64,000 nucleotides of DNA from NCBI GenBank assembly GCA_945859605.1, contig OX243811.1, positions 32,419,713 through 32,483,712 of the forward strand, read 5' to 3'. Positions within the stretch are counted from its first letter, which is position 1, and the number at the start of each line of letters is the position of its first letter. The position numbers were made by a program, and so were the translations under genes. This document shows positions 10,301-19,972 of this stretch, in pieces. Source of the stretch: Lumbricus rubellus (Eukaryota; Annelida; Clitellata; Crassiclitellata; Lumbricidae). The notes under the pieces were generated by a model. The model was not told where the DNA came from. It saw only the letters and a program-made list of their open reading frames with translations, and did not search any database.

Positions 10301-11430
10301 TGCTAGGTCCCCGGCCTTTTAAGCGCCTGGGGTCGACCGATGCTGTTCTGAGCGACGTCGAGCGCGCGTCAGAGTGTTTCAGGGCAAAGTTCGAAGTCGG
10401 CGCGAAGCCGCATACGGTCAACGCCTACGGGCGAGCGAGCCAGTGAGTGAGTGGTGGAGAGCGAATTTGAGGACACTCTCGAGGTCGGTCGTTGGCCGGC
10501 GGAGGTTCGGTGCCTGCGGGCGAGGAAGTTGAAGGAGGGAATTTCTGGACACCCTCGAAGTCGGCGCGAAGCCGCATTCAGTGCATTGCCTACGGGCGTA
10601 AGAGACAGTGATCCATCGGAGAGCAAGCGGTCCGTCTTTTCTTTGAAGGCCGTCTTCGCCTCCGTACGTGTAACCAATTGACGGCGGTCGTCCGGATCTC
10701 CGGCCGCCGATCGATCGACACAGCGACCTGGTCGTACTGGGCGTTGTAAAATTGATCCTGGTACCAGCTGGTTAGGTTGCCGTTTGCGAATCGACGCAGC
10801 GACCTAGTATATTGTCCGTGTTTTCCATTCCCTGGTTTCGAAGTTGATAATGTCGTTTTGGCGCGGCTTGGGGCTCGGACCCCTCGAATGGCCGTGGTTT
10901 CGGGCGTTTTGGCCTGCGGAGGAAAGACAGTCTTCAGTGATGCCCGTCGGTGGCACCAGTACACGAGCTGTGGCGTGTAATATGATACGACGGAGGTCTG
11001 AACGGTCGGGCAAACGAACGAAGAAGCCCGTGGCCGTGAAGGGGAGCTCCAAGCGAGGGTCGACTGCCCGGAGAGGAGCGAACCCTGATTTGAGCACAGG
11101 CGGCCATCCTGGCGCTCAGGTTGCTACCCACCCGGTGGCCGCGGACGGGGCAGAGTCGGACTCCAACGCCTCCGAGCTCTATACCCTCTCACGAGCGACC
11201 GTTTCAGAGCCGTCTTGGCCGGATAGTGAAGGGAGTGACGGCGCCTTGGCGGCCCGTTACACGGAGAGCGTACACCGGCGAGAGAGCGACTCGGGCGGCT
11301 CCGATCAATTTGAAGCAAGGGAGCGCGGCCCGAGTCGAGAGGCCCAGCTCGCGACCCCTCGTGCGTCGGTCGATGCGCCGGCGGCGAGGGGGCTTGTGCC
11401 GCTTGTGACGAGACGGGTAGGTCCGCCACA
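7398..11430 (+). mobile_element. Element A 5' LTR (4033 bp)
   Basis: Starts TGTGGCGGA and ends TCCGCCACA, a 9-bp terminal inverted repeat with the usual TG...CA ends. The 3' LTR, rejoined across element B1, is exactly the same length. The one difference I noticed is near 10538 (A here, G at 47562). The LTR is GC- and CpG-rich, unlike the flank. It holds a degenerate tandem duplication of about 164 bp (CGAAGTCGGCGCGAAGCCGC near 10392 and 10556). Its last 581 bp (10850-11430) encode the N terminus of Gag. 4 kb is very long for a gypsy LTR in animals. Confidence 0.93.
10309..10330 (+). promoter_or_regulatory. Candidate core-promoter block in the A LTR
   Basis: CCGGCCTTTTAAGCG is shared with the B-type LTRs (CCCGGCCTTTTATTT at 21513 in B1) although the LTRs are otherwise strongly diverged. 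In A and B1 it is followed 50-80 bp later by GTGTTTCAGGG (10374-10384; 21591-21601). It lies about 530 bp ahead of the Gag ATG. Reading it as a TATA-like element with a conserved downstream site (initiator or splice acceptor) is inference. Confidence 0.3.
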
Positions 11431-14400
11431 AAGTGGTACCAGAAGTGGGGTTCATTTTGACTCGCTTCTGGTTGCCGCAGGACAAGCTGCGGCGGGTGAA
11501 GTCGAATCGGATGGAGAGCGGGTGGCGCGAACGAAGATGTCTTTTCCGCCAAGACCCGAGTTGGGAGCCGTAGCAGCAGATGCGGTCTCCAGGAATTTGG
11601 CTCGTCCTGATGTTCGTTTTGGTGAATATTCCGGTGCTCGTCCCAAAGTTTCGCAGCAGGTTTCGCCTGATGATTTTGGTGCAGTCGGTCCAATCGCTTC
11701 TGCTGCTGTCGATGTTCGGGATCCTCGTTCTTCGGCAACGGTGGGAGTTGAGAATTGGCTTCGTTCTGTTCCGGAGTCTCAAGAGACTGGTGATGGACGC
11801 CAAGCAAGACGCTTACGATCTGGTTCCCCAGTTGCTTCAGAAGACGCACGGTTGCTTGTTAATTTCAGTGAACGAAGTTCAGCAGGTTTAGCAGCCGCTG
11901 AAAGACCAAGTGTGAGACAGGTAGACAGTCAAAGCTACCGTCCCCAGTGTCCAGAGCGACGGGAAAGTTTAGCGAATGCTGAAAGAGGGTCAGCAGAGTC
12001 GAGGTCGTCGCGGAGAGACGACGCATCCGATGTTCGGGCCGAGGTGTCGTACCTGCGCGAGAGCATGGCGCGGATGACACAGCGGTTCGAAGAATTGACA
12101 GTGCCGGTCGTTCGGGAAAGAGAAGCGCCTTGGGTTCAGGCGTCCCGTTCGATGTCGTATCCAGAGTTCCGTGCAGACCCGCGTGAGACAGTACCGATGG
12201 AGGTGATGCCATCGAGGTTACGTGGACCGCCAGAGGTCCGGAGACTAGTGACACGTGAAGCTAGGGCAGGAGACCATAGAGAAGCAGGCTACCGAGACAG
12301 GCCTGAACGGGTTCATCGGTCTACTGTCCCGATCGACAGCTGGATGCCTGATGATACCGTGTATCGTGACTTACCGACAGTGGCTCCACGGGGAACGAGT
12401 TCGAAACGGAGGTTGTTATCGTCGGATGACGCGTCAACAGAGGCGGACATCAACTATCGGCGTACAACTCCGGATAAGCAAAGTGTTAGTCGTCAGGCGC
12501 ATAAGCGGGGCGAACGGCCCAGAAAACTACGGTTTTCAGATGAGGCGGGTGTCTACCGCGAGCCGATGTCTTCAACCTCGAGACATCGTGCAGATAAGGA
12601 ACGGGCCTCAGATGAGGCGGGTGTCTACCGCGAGCCGATGCCTTCAACCTCGAAGCATCGTGCATATCAGGACAAGGAACGTGAGCGAGAGGTACGGAAC
12701 GAACGACGGCCGCGGAAGGCCAGAAGAGCGGAAAATGAGACGTCCAGTGAAGAGGACGCATCTCCTGCGAAAGTGCGAACGGAACGGAAATCGATCCTGC
12801 ATGTGAGCGGAAGGCATGAGAGACGGCCTGTAGTTTCCAGCACAGTCGATGAAGGTGAGACTAGCGACGACGACGACCGTCCTCGAAGACGCCGTCACCG
12901 CGCGGGTTCGCAACGTCGGTCTGTTGATCGGGAGACGAGAGGTCGGAGTCCAGCTGACCGTGGTATCCGTATCAAGCTTGAGAAGTACGACGGCAAGACA
13001 GCCATCGCTGCTTTTCTAGCGAAGTTTGAAGTCTGTGCCCGGTGCAACAATTGGAGCGACCGAGAGAAGGCCGACCAATTAATGTGTGCCTTGACGGGGC
13101 CAGCTTCGCAGTTGCTATGGGACATGGGTGCCCAGGGCGACGTTACTTGGCAGGCGTTGGTTGATAAATTGAAAGCAAGGTACGGTTCGGAAGAACAGAC
13201 GAGCCTGTACAGGGTAAAGTTACGTGCATATCGACAGACGAATAACGAACCGTTGAGCAGTGTGGTTCAAGAGGTCAGGCGACTTATGGTTTTAGCGTAT
13301 CCTGGGCCGTCGAGCGAGCTCGTTGAGACTATAGCTTGTGACGCGTTTCTGGACGCGCTGTCCAATCAGGAACTAGCGCAGAAGGTGCGGGAGCGAGAGC
13401 CCGTCAGCCTGGAATCGGCGTACAAGCATGCAGTGAGACTCGAGGCCTACGGCCGATCGTCTACGTCTGGTGGAGACGGCGACCGAAGGCAAGGGCGAGT
13501 AAAAGCTGCGAAGGAGGATCGGACGGTGCAGCCGTCTAACGATCAGCAGAATAATCGCATGGACGATTTAGAAAGTGCAATTCGGAATTTGACAAAAGAA
13601 GTAAGCCGCTTGGTAACGAGACCCAAGGACGACTTTACTTCGGGTAAACCGTTTGAGAACTGGAGGAATCCGGGAAGAGCACCGGACGGACCGTGGAGGG
13701 ATGAAGCTCCAGCTTTTCAGCGACGTGAGTTTCCGCCACGATTCCGAAACGCAGAGATGGAATGCTTTCGATGCCGACAAAAAGGGCATTCGCAAAGGTT
13801 CTGTACGCAACCGTTACCAGAGCAACGAGACAACGGGAAAGTTAGTGAACCGACTAAGAACGATGCGGCGCCGGAAAAGGCGCAGAACCGTTTGGTGAAG
13901 GGAAGCCGCATGGCTTATGTTGTGGCTCGCGTAGACGGAGTACGCAGGAACTGTCTACTGGACTCAGGGAGCGAAATGTCTCTAGTCCCACGACGCTTTA
14001 TGGTTAAGTCAGTAATGACGCCTTCGCAGCAACGACTGTTGGCGGCGAACGGTAGTGAAATTCGAGTGGATGGCGAGTCCACGTTGCAGCTTTGCATCGG
14101 GAAACAGTCGTATCCGTTGCATTGCTTGATAACTGATCAGGTGAATGAGGTTATCCTGGGTCTATCGTGGCTTGAGGCCAACCAAGCACGATGGGACTTT
14201 GCAGGAAGGAACGTATACTTGGGTGATAGACAGATTCCGTTACGTGAAGCGGCTTCCGAAACGATGTGCCGCAGGATCATTGTACAAGAAGACATCGTGG
14301 TTCCTGCACGGTGTGAGGTCGACGTTCCAGCATCTGTAGTATACCCGCATCTGCGAGTGGACACGGAAGTGTGGACGACGACGCCTGTTGAAGTGACGAA

Positions 14401-17400
14401 AGGGTTGGTGATTGGACGAACGTTGGTCTCGGGAAAGGAGCCAACGGTGTGGGTACGGATGTTGAATGTCAGCGATAAAGACTTGACAGTTCAGGGCAAA
14501 ACAGAGTGTCGATTGGAGCGCGTGGAGCTCCTGAACGTTACGAGTGCAACGGCACGTGGGAACAGTGTGCGAGCGCCTACGTCAATGGTTCGTGCGACTG
14601 CCAGTCAGCCAGACGACGTAGTAGCGGAGTCAGTGTTAAAACGCCTGTGGGAGGAAGTGCCTGGAGCAGTCTCCCCAGACGAAAAGGAACGGCTTCGAGA
14701 GCTCATCATGGCTTATCGAACGACGTTTTCGCTCAGTGAACTAGACCTTGGTTTTACATCTGTGATTCAGCACGAGATCGACACGCAACAGGAGCGACCG
14801 GTTCGTCAGCCGCTGAGACGGCAACCATTAATGATGATACCGGAGATCGATCGGCAGGTGGAAGACATGTTGTCTCAGGGGATCATCGAGCCCTCCATGT
14901 CGGAGTGGGCTTCGAACGTGGTTATGGTGAAGAAGAAGGACGGTAGCATGCGTTTCTGCATTGACTACCGCCAGCTGAATTTGAAAACGCGGAAGGATGC
15001 TCATCCTTTGCCGTTGATACGCGAAAGTTTAGATACCCTCGGCGGTGCCCGTTGGTATAGTACGTTCGATCTGCGAGCAGGTTATCACCAGATGGCCTTG
15101 CATCCGAAGGATAAGCATAAGACTGGGTTTATCACGCGGAGAGGTAGCTTCCAGTTCAAGGTACTGCCCTTCGGCCTGTGTAACAGTCCTGCTTCGTTTT
15201 GTCGGCTGATGAATTTGGTTCTAACGGGCTTGAATTACGATATTTGTCTAGTCTATCTTGATGACATTATCGTGTTTTCTCGTGATATTGAAACTCATAT
15301 GAGACGACTTGAGATGGTGTTCAAACGGCTCCAGGAGTACAACCTGAAGCTGAAGCCATCGAAGTGCCACCTGATGCAGCGCGAGGTACTTTTTCTTGGG
15401 CATATCCTGAGCGAGCAAGGTGTCGCAACGGACCCGAGCAAGATTACGGCTGTGGAGGGTTGGACTGTTCCTAAGAATCTCCGTGAGGTTCGATCGTTTA
15501 TTGGTCTCTGTTCGTATTATCGGCGTTTCATACTCGACTTTGCGGTTGTGGCCCAACCTCTTCATTTTCTTACGCGGAAGAACGTCCCGTTCCGATGGAC
15601 TGAGGAATGTCAGGCGGCTTTCGTGGAGTTGAAGAAGAGACTGGTGTCTGCTCCGATCTTGTCGTTGCCAGAAGACGAGGGTCAGTATATTCTAGATACC
15701 GATGCCTCGGCCTTCGCGATTGGTGCGGTTTTGTCCCAGGTGCAGGACGGCGACGAGAGGGTAATCTGTTACGCGAGCCGATTGCTATCTACGGCCGAAC
15801 GGAATTACAATGTGACACGTCGGGAACTTTTAGCGGTGATATATTTCCTGAAGGAGTTTAGACAGTATCTCCTAGGAAAACGGTTTCGGTTACGGACAGA
15901 CCATTCTGCGCTGCAATGGCTACGGAAGACTCCGGAACCCATTGGTCAGCAGGCACGTTGGCTTGAAACGATGGAGGAGTTCGACTTCGAAATCGTTCAT
16001 CGAGCGGGGACACAGCACGGTAACGCGGACGCCATGTCGCGTGGACCGATGGGAGAGGTAACAGAAGAGCCAGAGGAGAATGATGAGACATCCGAGAACA
16101 CGGCTTGGATTTGTCCTGTTGAGGCAATGAGACCCACTGCTACGTACGAGAATATAGCCGGCCACGAGACGGGCTGGACGCAAGAGACGTTACGAAGAGA
16201 ACAGTTGTCCGACATAAGGGTTGGTCCGGTCTTGGGCTGGAAAGAGTTGGGTCGCCAACCTAACGAACTTGAATCAGCGCGGTTGAGTGGTGAGACAAAA
16301 ACAATCCTGAGCCATTGGGATTTGCTAGAGGTTCGACAAGGTGTGCTTTTCAGACGGTACATACACGGAGGTACCGGTGGCATTGAGATGTATCAGCTGG
16401 TTGTTCCGATCCAGATACGTAAGGAGTTGTTCAAAGTCATCCACGGTGGCTTTGGCGGTGGACACTTCGGGCTGCGGAAGAGCCTCGAAAAGGTGAAACG
16501 TCGTGCTTATTGGCCGAGTTGGAAAGACGACGTACGACGTTGGTGCCAGAGTTGTGATAACTGTGCTCGATATCGGAGGGAAAAGCCTCCGAGACAAGGT
16601 CTCCTACAGTGTCCGGTTGTTGGTGAGCCAATGGAACGGTTTGGGATAGACATTACCGGTCCGCATCCCGTTTCGAACAGGGGCCACAAGTACATACTGA
16701 CGGCGATTGACTACTTTTCTCGTTGGGCAGAGGCTCTGCCCATCAAGAATCAAGAAGCAGTCACGGTTGCAAAGACACTGATGGTCAACGTTTTCTCGCG
16801 CTTCGGAATGCCGCGCCAGATTCTTACGGATCAGGGGTCGTGTTTCGAGTCGGCTTTGTTCCAGGAGCTGTGCAAACTCATGGAAATAGACAAAGTCCGA
16901 ACGACGGCGTACCATCCGTCTGGGAATGGTATGATTGAAAGGTTCCATAGAACGTTGAACGCAATGATCGGCAAGGTTGTGTCAGTGAAACAAAAAGATT
17001 GGGATCTACATTTGCCGTACGTGATGGCCGCGTATCGTGCGACGGAGCACGAGGCGACGCAACGGTCACCGAATTTCCTGTTCCTGGGTCGAGAGAACCA
17101 TACGCCGTTAGATTTGATTCTCGCGCAGCTGACAGACTGCGATCGACCGCCTGCAGAGGAAGTTGAAGAGTACGTCGAGAAGCAGCGGGAACGGATGGAA
17201 GCTGCTTACCAACTGGTGCGAGAGCAGTTGGGTCGCGTCGCTGAACGCAGGAAAAAGGCGTACGATCTTAGGGTGAAGCCCAACAAGTTCGTCGTCGGAG
17301 ACTGGGTGTACTACTACTACCCCAGGTTACGGTGCGGAAGGAAGATCAAGTGGACTCGTGTCTACACCGGTCCCTTCCTTGTGATTCAAGTCTTGAGCAC

Positions 17401-17668
17401 GGTCCTGTATCGTATACAGAGGAGTGTCCGTTCGCACGCGATGGTTGTCCACGTAGATAAACTCAAGAAGTTTTACGGTGAGACCCCGCGTAGCTGGGTG
17501 TCGGGAGAGGACGTAGAGCCTACTACGGAGGCCGGGCCTTTCCCAGGTGACACAGAGTTGGTGGGATCCAGTGCAATCCCCGCGGAGTCCCCCGCGCCTG
17601 GTGAGGACAGCGTCGGAAGACCCAGCCGACGCTTGCATCGACGCCCTCGTCGAGTGCAGCGGCCTTAG
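10850..17668 (+). CDS. gag-pol: Element A Gag-Pol polyprotein (2272 aa), intact
   Basis: Starts at ATG 10850, the first ATG in frame; B-type Gags begin with a similar MS...WPWF segment. One frame, no stop or frameshift. Residues 1-700 are a low-complexity Arg/Ser/Glu-rich Gag region, with the Gag core at about 705-880. A CCHC knuckle CFRCRQKGHSQRFC lies at 972-985. The retropepsin site is DSG at 1038. RT runs about 1330-1510 with YLDD at 1469-1472, and RNase H has DTDAS from 1616. Integrase has an HHCC zinc domain from 1865 and the D-59-D-35-E triad at 1934, 1994 and 2030. A GPF-type module is near 2174. All catalytic residues are present. Codons 1-194 lie in the LTR and the frame crosses the primer site. 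A 72-bp in-frame duplication (DEAGVYREPM) lies at 12536-12679. Gag and Pol are fused without a recoding site, so the Gag:Pol ratio must be set otherwise, perhaps by proteolysis or by Gag-only relatives (inference). Confidence 0.95.
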   Translation: MSFWRGLGLGPLEWPWFRAFWPAEERQSSVMPVGGTSTRAVACNMIRRRSERSGKRTKKPVAVKGSSKRGSTARRGANPDLSTGGHPGAQVATHPVAADGAESDSNASELYTLSRATVSEPSWPDSEGSDGALAARYTESVHRRESDSGGSDQFEARERGPSREAQLATPRASVDAPAARGLVPLVTRRVGPPQSGTRSGVHFDSLLVAAGQAAAGEVESDGERVARTKMSFPPRPELGAVAADAVSRNLARPDVRFGEYSGARPKVSQQVSPDDFGAVGPIASAAVDVRDPRSSATVGVENWLRSVPESQETGDGRQARRLRSGSPVASEDARLLVNFSERSSAGLAAAERPSVRQVDSQSYRPQCPERRESLANAERGSAESRSSRRDDASDVRAEVSYLRESMARMTQRFEELTVPVVREREAPWVQASRSMSYPEFRADPRETVPMEVMPSRLRGPPEVRRLVTREARAGDHREAGYRDRPERVHRSTVPIDSWMPDDTVYRDLPTVAPRGTSSKRRLLSSDDASTEADINYRRTTPDKQSVSRQAHKRGERPRKLRFSDEAGVYREPMSSTSRHRADKERASDEAGVYREPMPSTSKHRAYQDKEREREVRNERRPRKARRAENETSSEEDASPAKVRTERKSILHVSGRHERRPVVSSTVDEGETSDDDDRPRRRRHRAGSQRRSVDRETRGRSPADRGIRIKLEKYDGKTAIAAFLAKFEVCARCNNWSDREKADQLMCALTGPASQLLWDMGAQGDVTWQALVDKLKARYGSEEQTSLYRVKLRAYRQTNNEPLSSVVQEVRRLMVLAYPGPSSELVETIACDAFLDALSNQELAQKVREREPVSLESAYKHAVRLEAYGRSSTSGGDGDRRQGRVKAAKEDRTVQPSNDQQNNRMDDLESAIRNLTKEVSRLVTRPKDDFTSGKPFENWRNPGRAPDGPWRDEAPAFQRREFPPRFRNAEMECFRCRQKGHSQRFCTQPLPEQRDNGKVSEPTKNDAAPEKAQNRLVKGSRMAYVVARVDGVRRNCLLDSGSEMSLVPRRFMVKSVMTPSQQRLLAANGSEIRVDGESTLQLCIGKQSYPLHCLITDQVNEVILGLSWLEANQARWDFAGRNVYLGDRQIPLREAASETMCRRIIVQEDIVVPARCEVDVPASVVYPHLRVDTEVWTTTPVEVTKGLVIGRTLVSGKEPTVWVRMLNVSDKDLTVQGKTECRLERVELLNVTSATARGNSVRAPTSMVRATASQPDDVVAESVLKRLWEEVPGAVSPDEKERLRELIMAYRTTFSLSELDLGFTSVIQHEIDTQQERPVRQPLRRQPLMMIPEIDRQVEDMLSQGIIEPSMSEWASNVVMVKKKDGSMRFCIDYRQLNLKTRKDAHPLPLIRESLDTLGGARWYSTFDLRAGYHQMALHPKDKHKTGFITRRGSFQFKVLPFGLCNSPASFCRLMNLVLTGLNYDICLVYLDDIIVFSRDIETHMRRLEMVFKRLQEYNLKLKPSKCHLMQREVLFLGHILSEQGVATDPSKITAVEGWTVPKNLREVRSFIGLCSYYRRFILDFAVVAQPLHFLTRKNVPFRWTEECQAAFVELKKRLVSAPILSLPEDEGQYILDTDASAFAIGAVLSQVQDGDERVICYASRLLSTAERNYNVTRRELLAVIYFLKEFRQYLLGKRFRLRTDHSALQWLRKTPEPIGQQARWLETMEEFDFEIVHRAGTQHGNADAMSRGPMGEVTEEPEENDETSENTAWICPVEAMRPTATYENIAGHETGWTQETLRREQLSDIRVGPVLGWKELGRQPNELESARLSGETKTILSHWDLLEVRQGVLFRRYIHGGTGGIEMYQLVVPIQIRKELFKVIHGGFGGGHFGLRKSLEKVKRRAYWPSWKDDVRRWCQSCDNCARYRREKPPRQGLLQCPVVGEPMERFGIDITGPHPVSNRGHKYILTAIDYFSRWAEALPIKNQEAVTVAKTLMVNVFSRFGMPRQILTDQGSCFESALFQELCKLMEIDKVRTTAYHPSGNGMIERFHRTLNAMIGKVVSVKQKDWDLHLPYVMAAYRATEHEATQRSPNFLFLGRENHTPLDLILAQLTDCDRPPAEEVEEYVEKQRERMEAAYQLVREQLGRVAERRKKAYDLRVKPNKFVVGDWVYYYYPRLRCGRKIKWTRVYTGPFLVIQVLSTVLYRIQRSVRSHAMVVHVDKLKKFYGETPRSWVSGEDVEPTTEAGPFPGDTELVGSSAIPAESPAPGEDSVGRPSRRLHRRPRRVQRP
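11434..11450 (+). promoter_or_regulatory. Element A primer-binding site, tRNA-Leu(UAA)-like
   Basis: TGGTACCAGAAGTGGGG begins three bases after the LTR end. Its complement, CCCCACTTCTGGTACCA, matches the acceptor and T-arm 3' end that I recall for animal tRNA-Leu(UAA), with about one difference. The site lies within the Gag reading frame and encodes SGTRSG. The same site is used by B1, C and D. Confidence 0.8.
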
Positions 17669-19001
17669 CGGCTTACGGTAAAAGACAGCGCTTAATTGCG
17701 CTGATTAGAGACACGTCGAGGTGCACGGCGTAGAGAATGATTTTAGTTCGCTTTATGATACACTACAGTTATTTTTGCCATGTGTCCAACAAGTCGGGAC
17801 GGCACAAGGACTGAGGGGCTAGAGTCCGCTTGATTGCGGTTGGTTTGAGACATTGTCGGTGGACGATACTTTTACGTTTCCTTTTGATGAATCTGTTTCT
17901 GTTCAGGGTATAAAGTGGTACCTTTTTCTCTCCGCGGGACGACACACGGAGGGCTGTAAGCCTACCATAAAGTGGTGCCTGTGGGGTCTCGCGCAACGCG
18001 TAATGGCGTTCATTCGATAAAGACTTGGTGCAGTCTTTCATTCTATTTCGATCTGCTGACCGTGTTGTCTACGGTGGGACTGTCCGAGCATTGGCCGGAT
18101 GACTCAAGGTCTGAGTCGCTTTTCCTTTTTGACACTCGTTTCTTTTGAGGACAACGGTAGTGCGATGAGATGGTGACATCGCAGGTTCTGGACTCGTTTG
18201 GTGACTTTTCTCGCTACCAGTCCCCTAGCAATCGAGTTAGGTGGAGCTTGGTGGAGAGACAGAGGGGCTTTTGAGGTTGGTAGGCTCGTGGCGTTGAGAC
18301 GAGATACCAAGCAGATGGTATTTGGTTCGTGGAGTTACTCGCACCTGAGCGAGTCGTTGTCGCCGTAGGCAACGGGTCAGGTAGGAAGCCGAGGCTTCTT
18401 CAGTTCGGAATAACTCACACCTGTCAGGCTGACGTTGTCGGTAAGAGGATTTGCTTCGGAGTTTGTGTGAACATGGTTTGCGGTCTTTGATCAGCACCTA
18501 AAGCGCGTCTCCGGGTCTTGTCTCTCGTGTAGTTACCCAACGATCGGGCGAGGTCGGAAGTTGAGGTTCCTGTTGTCTGTGTTCTACGCGCTGTAAATGC
18601 CAAAGCCAGCGAGATTCGTATATCGCTCGGCCCGTGCTAGGTAGCGGAACGGTGTCTGGGGACGCGATCGGTAAGTCGTCCAGTTGTTGTTGGGCCTTTC
18701 TGCATCCGTGATGTTGCTCGGATACTCGCACTCTAATCAAAGCCAAGTTGGCGTGTTTCTGTCACGGTGGATTGTCTCAGTTCCTGAAGCCGGTGCGCAG
18801 CACCGATGAACGGTTCGTGTTGGAGAGGTGATGAACTACGGAGACTGGACCGATTAATTCGGTGGACTTTTCAGAGAATGGTCGGAAGACCTTGTTTACG
18901 TTCCTTTTGATAACCCATTTCGTATACGAGACGCCGCTGTAGCGTTTCATGGTGCAATAAAGGGCCTCGGGACTAGCAACGGTTTATTTTGTGGCGGTAA
19001 A

Positions 19002-19424
19002 TCACCCCACTTGTGTCGGAGAAAGGACTCCACCTCTGGTCTAGCGACTCTAGCGCTAGGAAGCTGTTTTTTATTTTCGAAATAAGGATACCCCACTTCT
19101 GACTGGTTAGCTTTCAGCGAGCGGAGACTCGCACGTAGACCTTTTGTTTCGGTTGACAGGTACCCACTTCTGTCTGAGATGGTATTCTTAGATAGCTTTT
19201 ACGTGACGGTTACCCCACTTCTGGACTGTAGGCTCACAGTTCGACGTGGTTTAATTGACGGTTACTCTACTGCTGGACCGATAGCTCCCGTAGCGGAAGA
19301 CCTCGCTTCTGGACGTCGGGACGGTTGACTGAGACAAGTTTGGTTGAGGATTCTCCACTTCTGGTCTTGAATTTCCGAAGGATAGATCCTTGATGGTGAA
19401 CGTATGGTGATACCCCACTTCTGG
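19002..19424 (+). repeat. Array of primer-site-complementary motifs
   Basis: Copies of TACCCCACTTCTGG or close variants start near 19002, 19028, 19089, 19161, 19211, 19263, 19301, 19351 and 19411. The best copies (19089, 19211, 19411) are complementary over 12-13 bases to the primer-binding site at 11434-11450, so in RNA they look like the 3' end of the primer tRNA itself. B1, C and D lack this array. Confidence 0.75.
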
Positions 19425-19842
19425 CCTAAAATTTCCGAAGGATAGGCCCTGCGACAAGTAAATTGTATTTTCTGTTGCAGATGGTGATGGAACGATGGTG
19501 CAACGTTGGTGGTTCGAGAGACGAGGAGATTCAGCATGCCGCTGGATGTGAAATGCTTGTGTGGTAGACGGAGACGGAAGCCGCCGACAGGCTCCGTGGA
19601 TATACGAGATGGATTCCCGTCTTAGTCCCAACCGGTGGACTCGCTGCAACGAGGCGCTGGAGACGGAGGAATCAAGGCCTGAAACGAGGGCTATACGAGC
19701 AACGAATGAAAGAGCTACGACTACAAGGAAAAGGGCTTCGAATGTACGGAAGAGAAATGAAGATTATGTGAATTTGTGATAACTGACATTTGCATTGCTG
19801 TTTCTGTTGAAATGTAAACGTGTTCGTGTTGCTTTCTTGATC

Positions 19843-19870
19843 GGGAGATAACGTGTTAGTGTTATCTCCC
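19843..19870 (+). repeat. Stem-loop ahead of the polypurine tract (element A)
   Basis: GGGAGATAAC pairs with GTTATCTCCC around an 8-nt loop. Equivalent hairpins with GGGAGACAAC stems lie at 42419-42444 (B1), 37273-37300 (D) and 26016-26041 (C). Stem changes are compensated on both arms (GATAAC/GTTATC versus GACAAC/GTTGTC), which supports selection for pairing. Confidence 0.7.
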
Positions 19871-19960
19871 AAGATTCCAGGTAGGTAGGCGTTAGAGGGG
19901 GGTCCCTCTAGGCTTACCCACACGTACGCATCTTGCCAACGGATGCTCCGCATCAAGGTA

Positions 19961-19972
19961 AGGTGGGAGGAG
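19961..19972 (+). promoter_or_regulatory. Element A polypurine tract
   Basis: AGGTGGGAGGAG directly abuts the TG of the 3' LTR, the expected plus-strand primer position for reverse transcription. A GATGC-TCC-GCATC mini-hairpin (19942-19954) sits just upstream, as in the B-type elements. Confidence 0.8.

Larger units (their letters stand above)
17669..19972 (+). other. Element A 3' non-coding region with tRNA-end-like repeats
   Basis: 2.3 kb between the Pol stop and the 3' LTR without a convincing frame, so no envelope gene. Parts align with the B-type 3' regions, for example GCTGACC ... GGTGGGACTGTC near 18054 and near 41506. From about 19002 to 19424 it carries nine exact or degenerate copies of TACCCCACTTCTGG, spaced about 25 to 75 bp. 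Sense-strand echoes of the primer-site context (ATAAAGTGGTACC, ATAAAGTGGTGCC) lie near 17910 and 17967. A strong stem-loop (19843-19870) and a small one (19942-19954) precede the polypurine tract. Confidence 0.8.

Noticed and set aside
10844..10849. Start of element A Gag-Pol at TTG 10844
   Set aside because: Not an ATG; the ATG at 10850 in the same frame matches the MS...WPWF start of the relatives.
17669..19972. Envelope gene in the 3' region of element A
   Set aside because: No frame longer than about 130 residues, no signal peptide or membrane segment; the region is non-coding.
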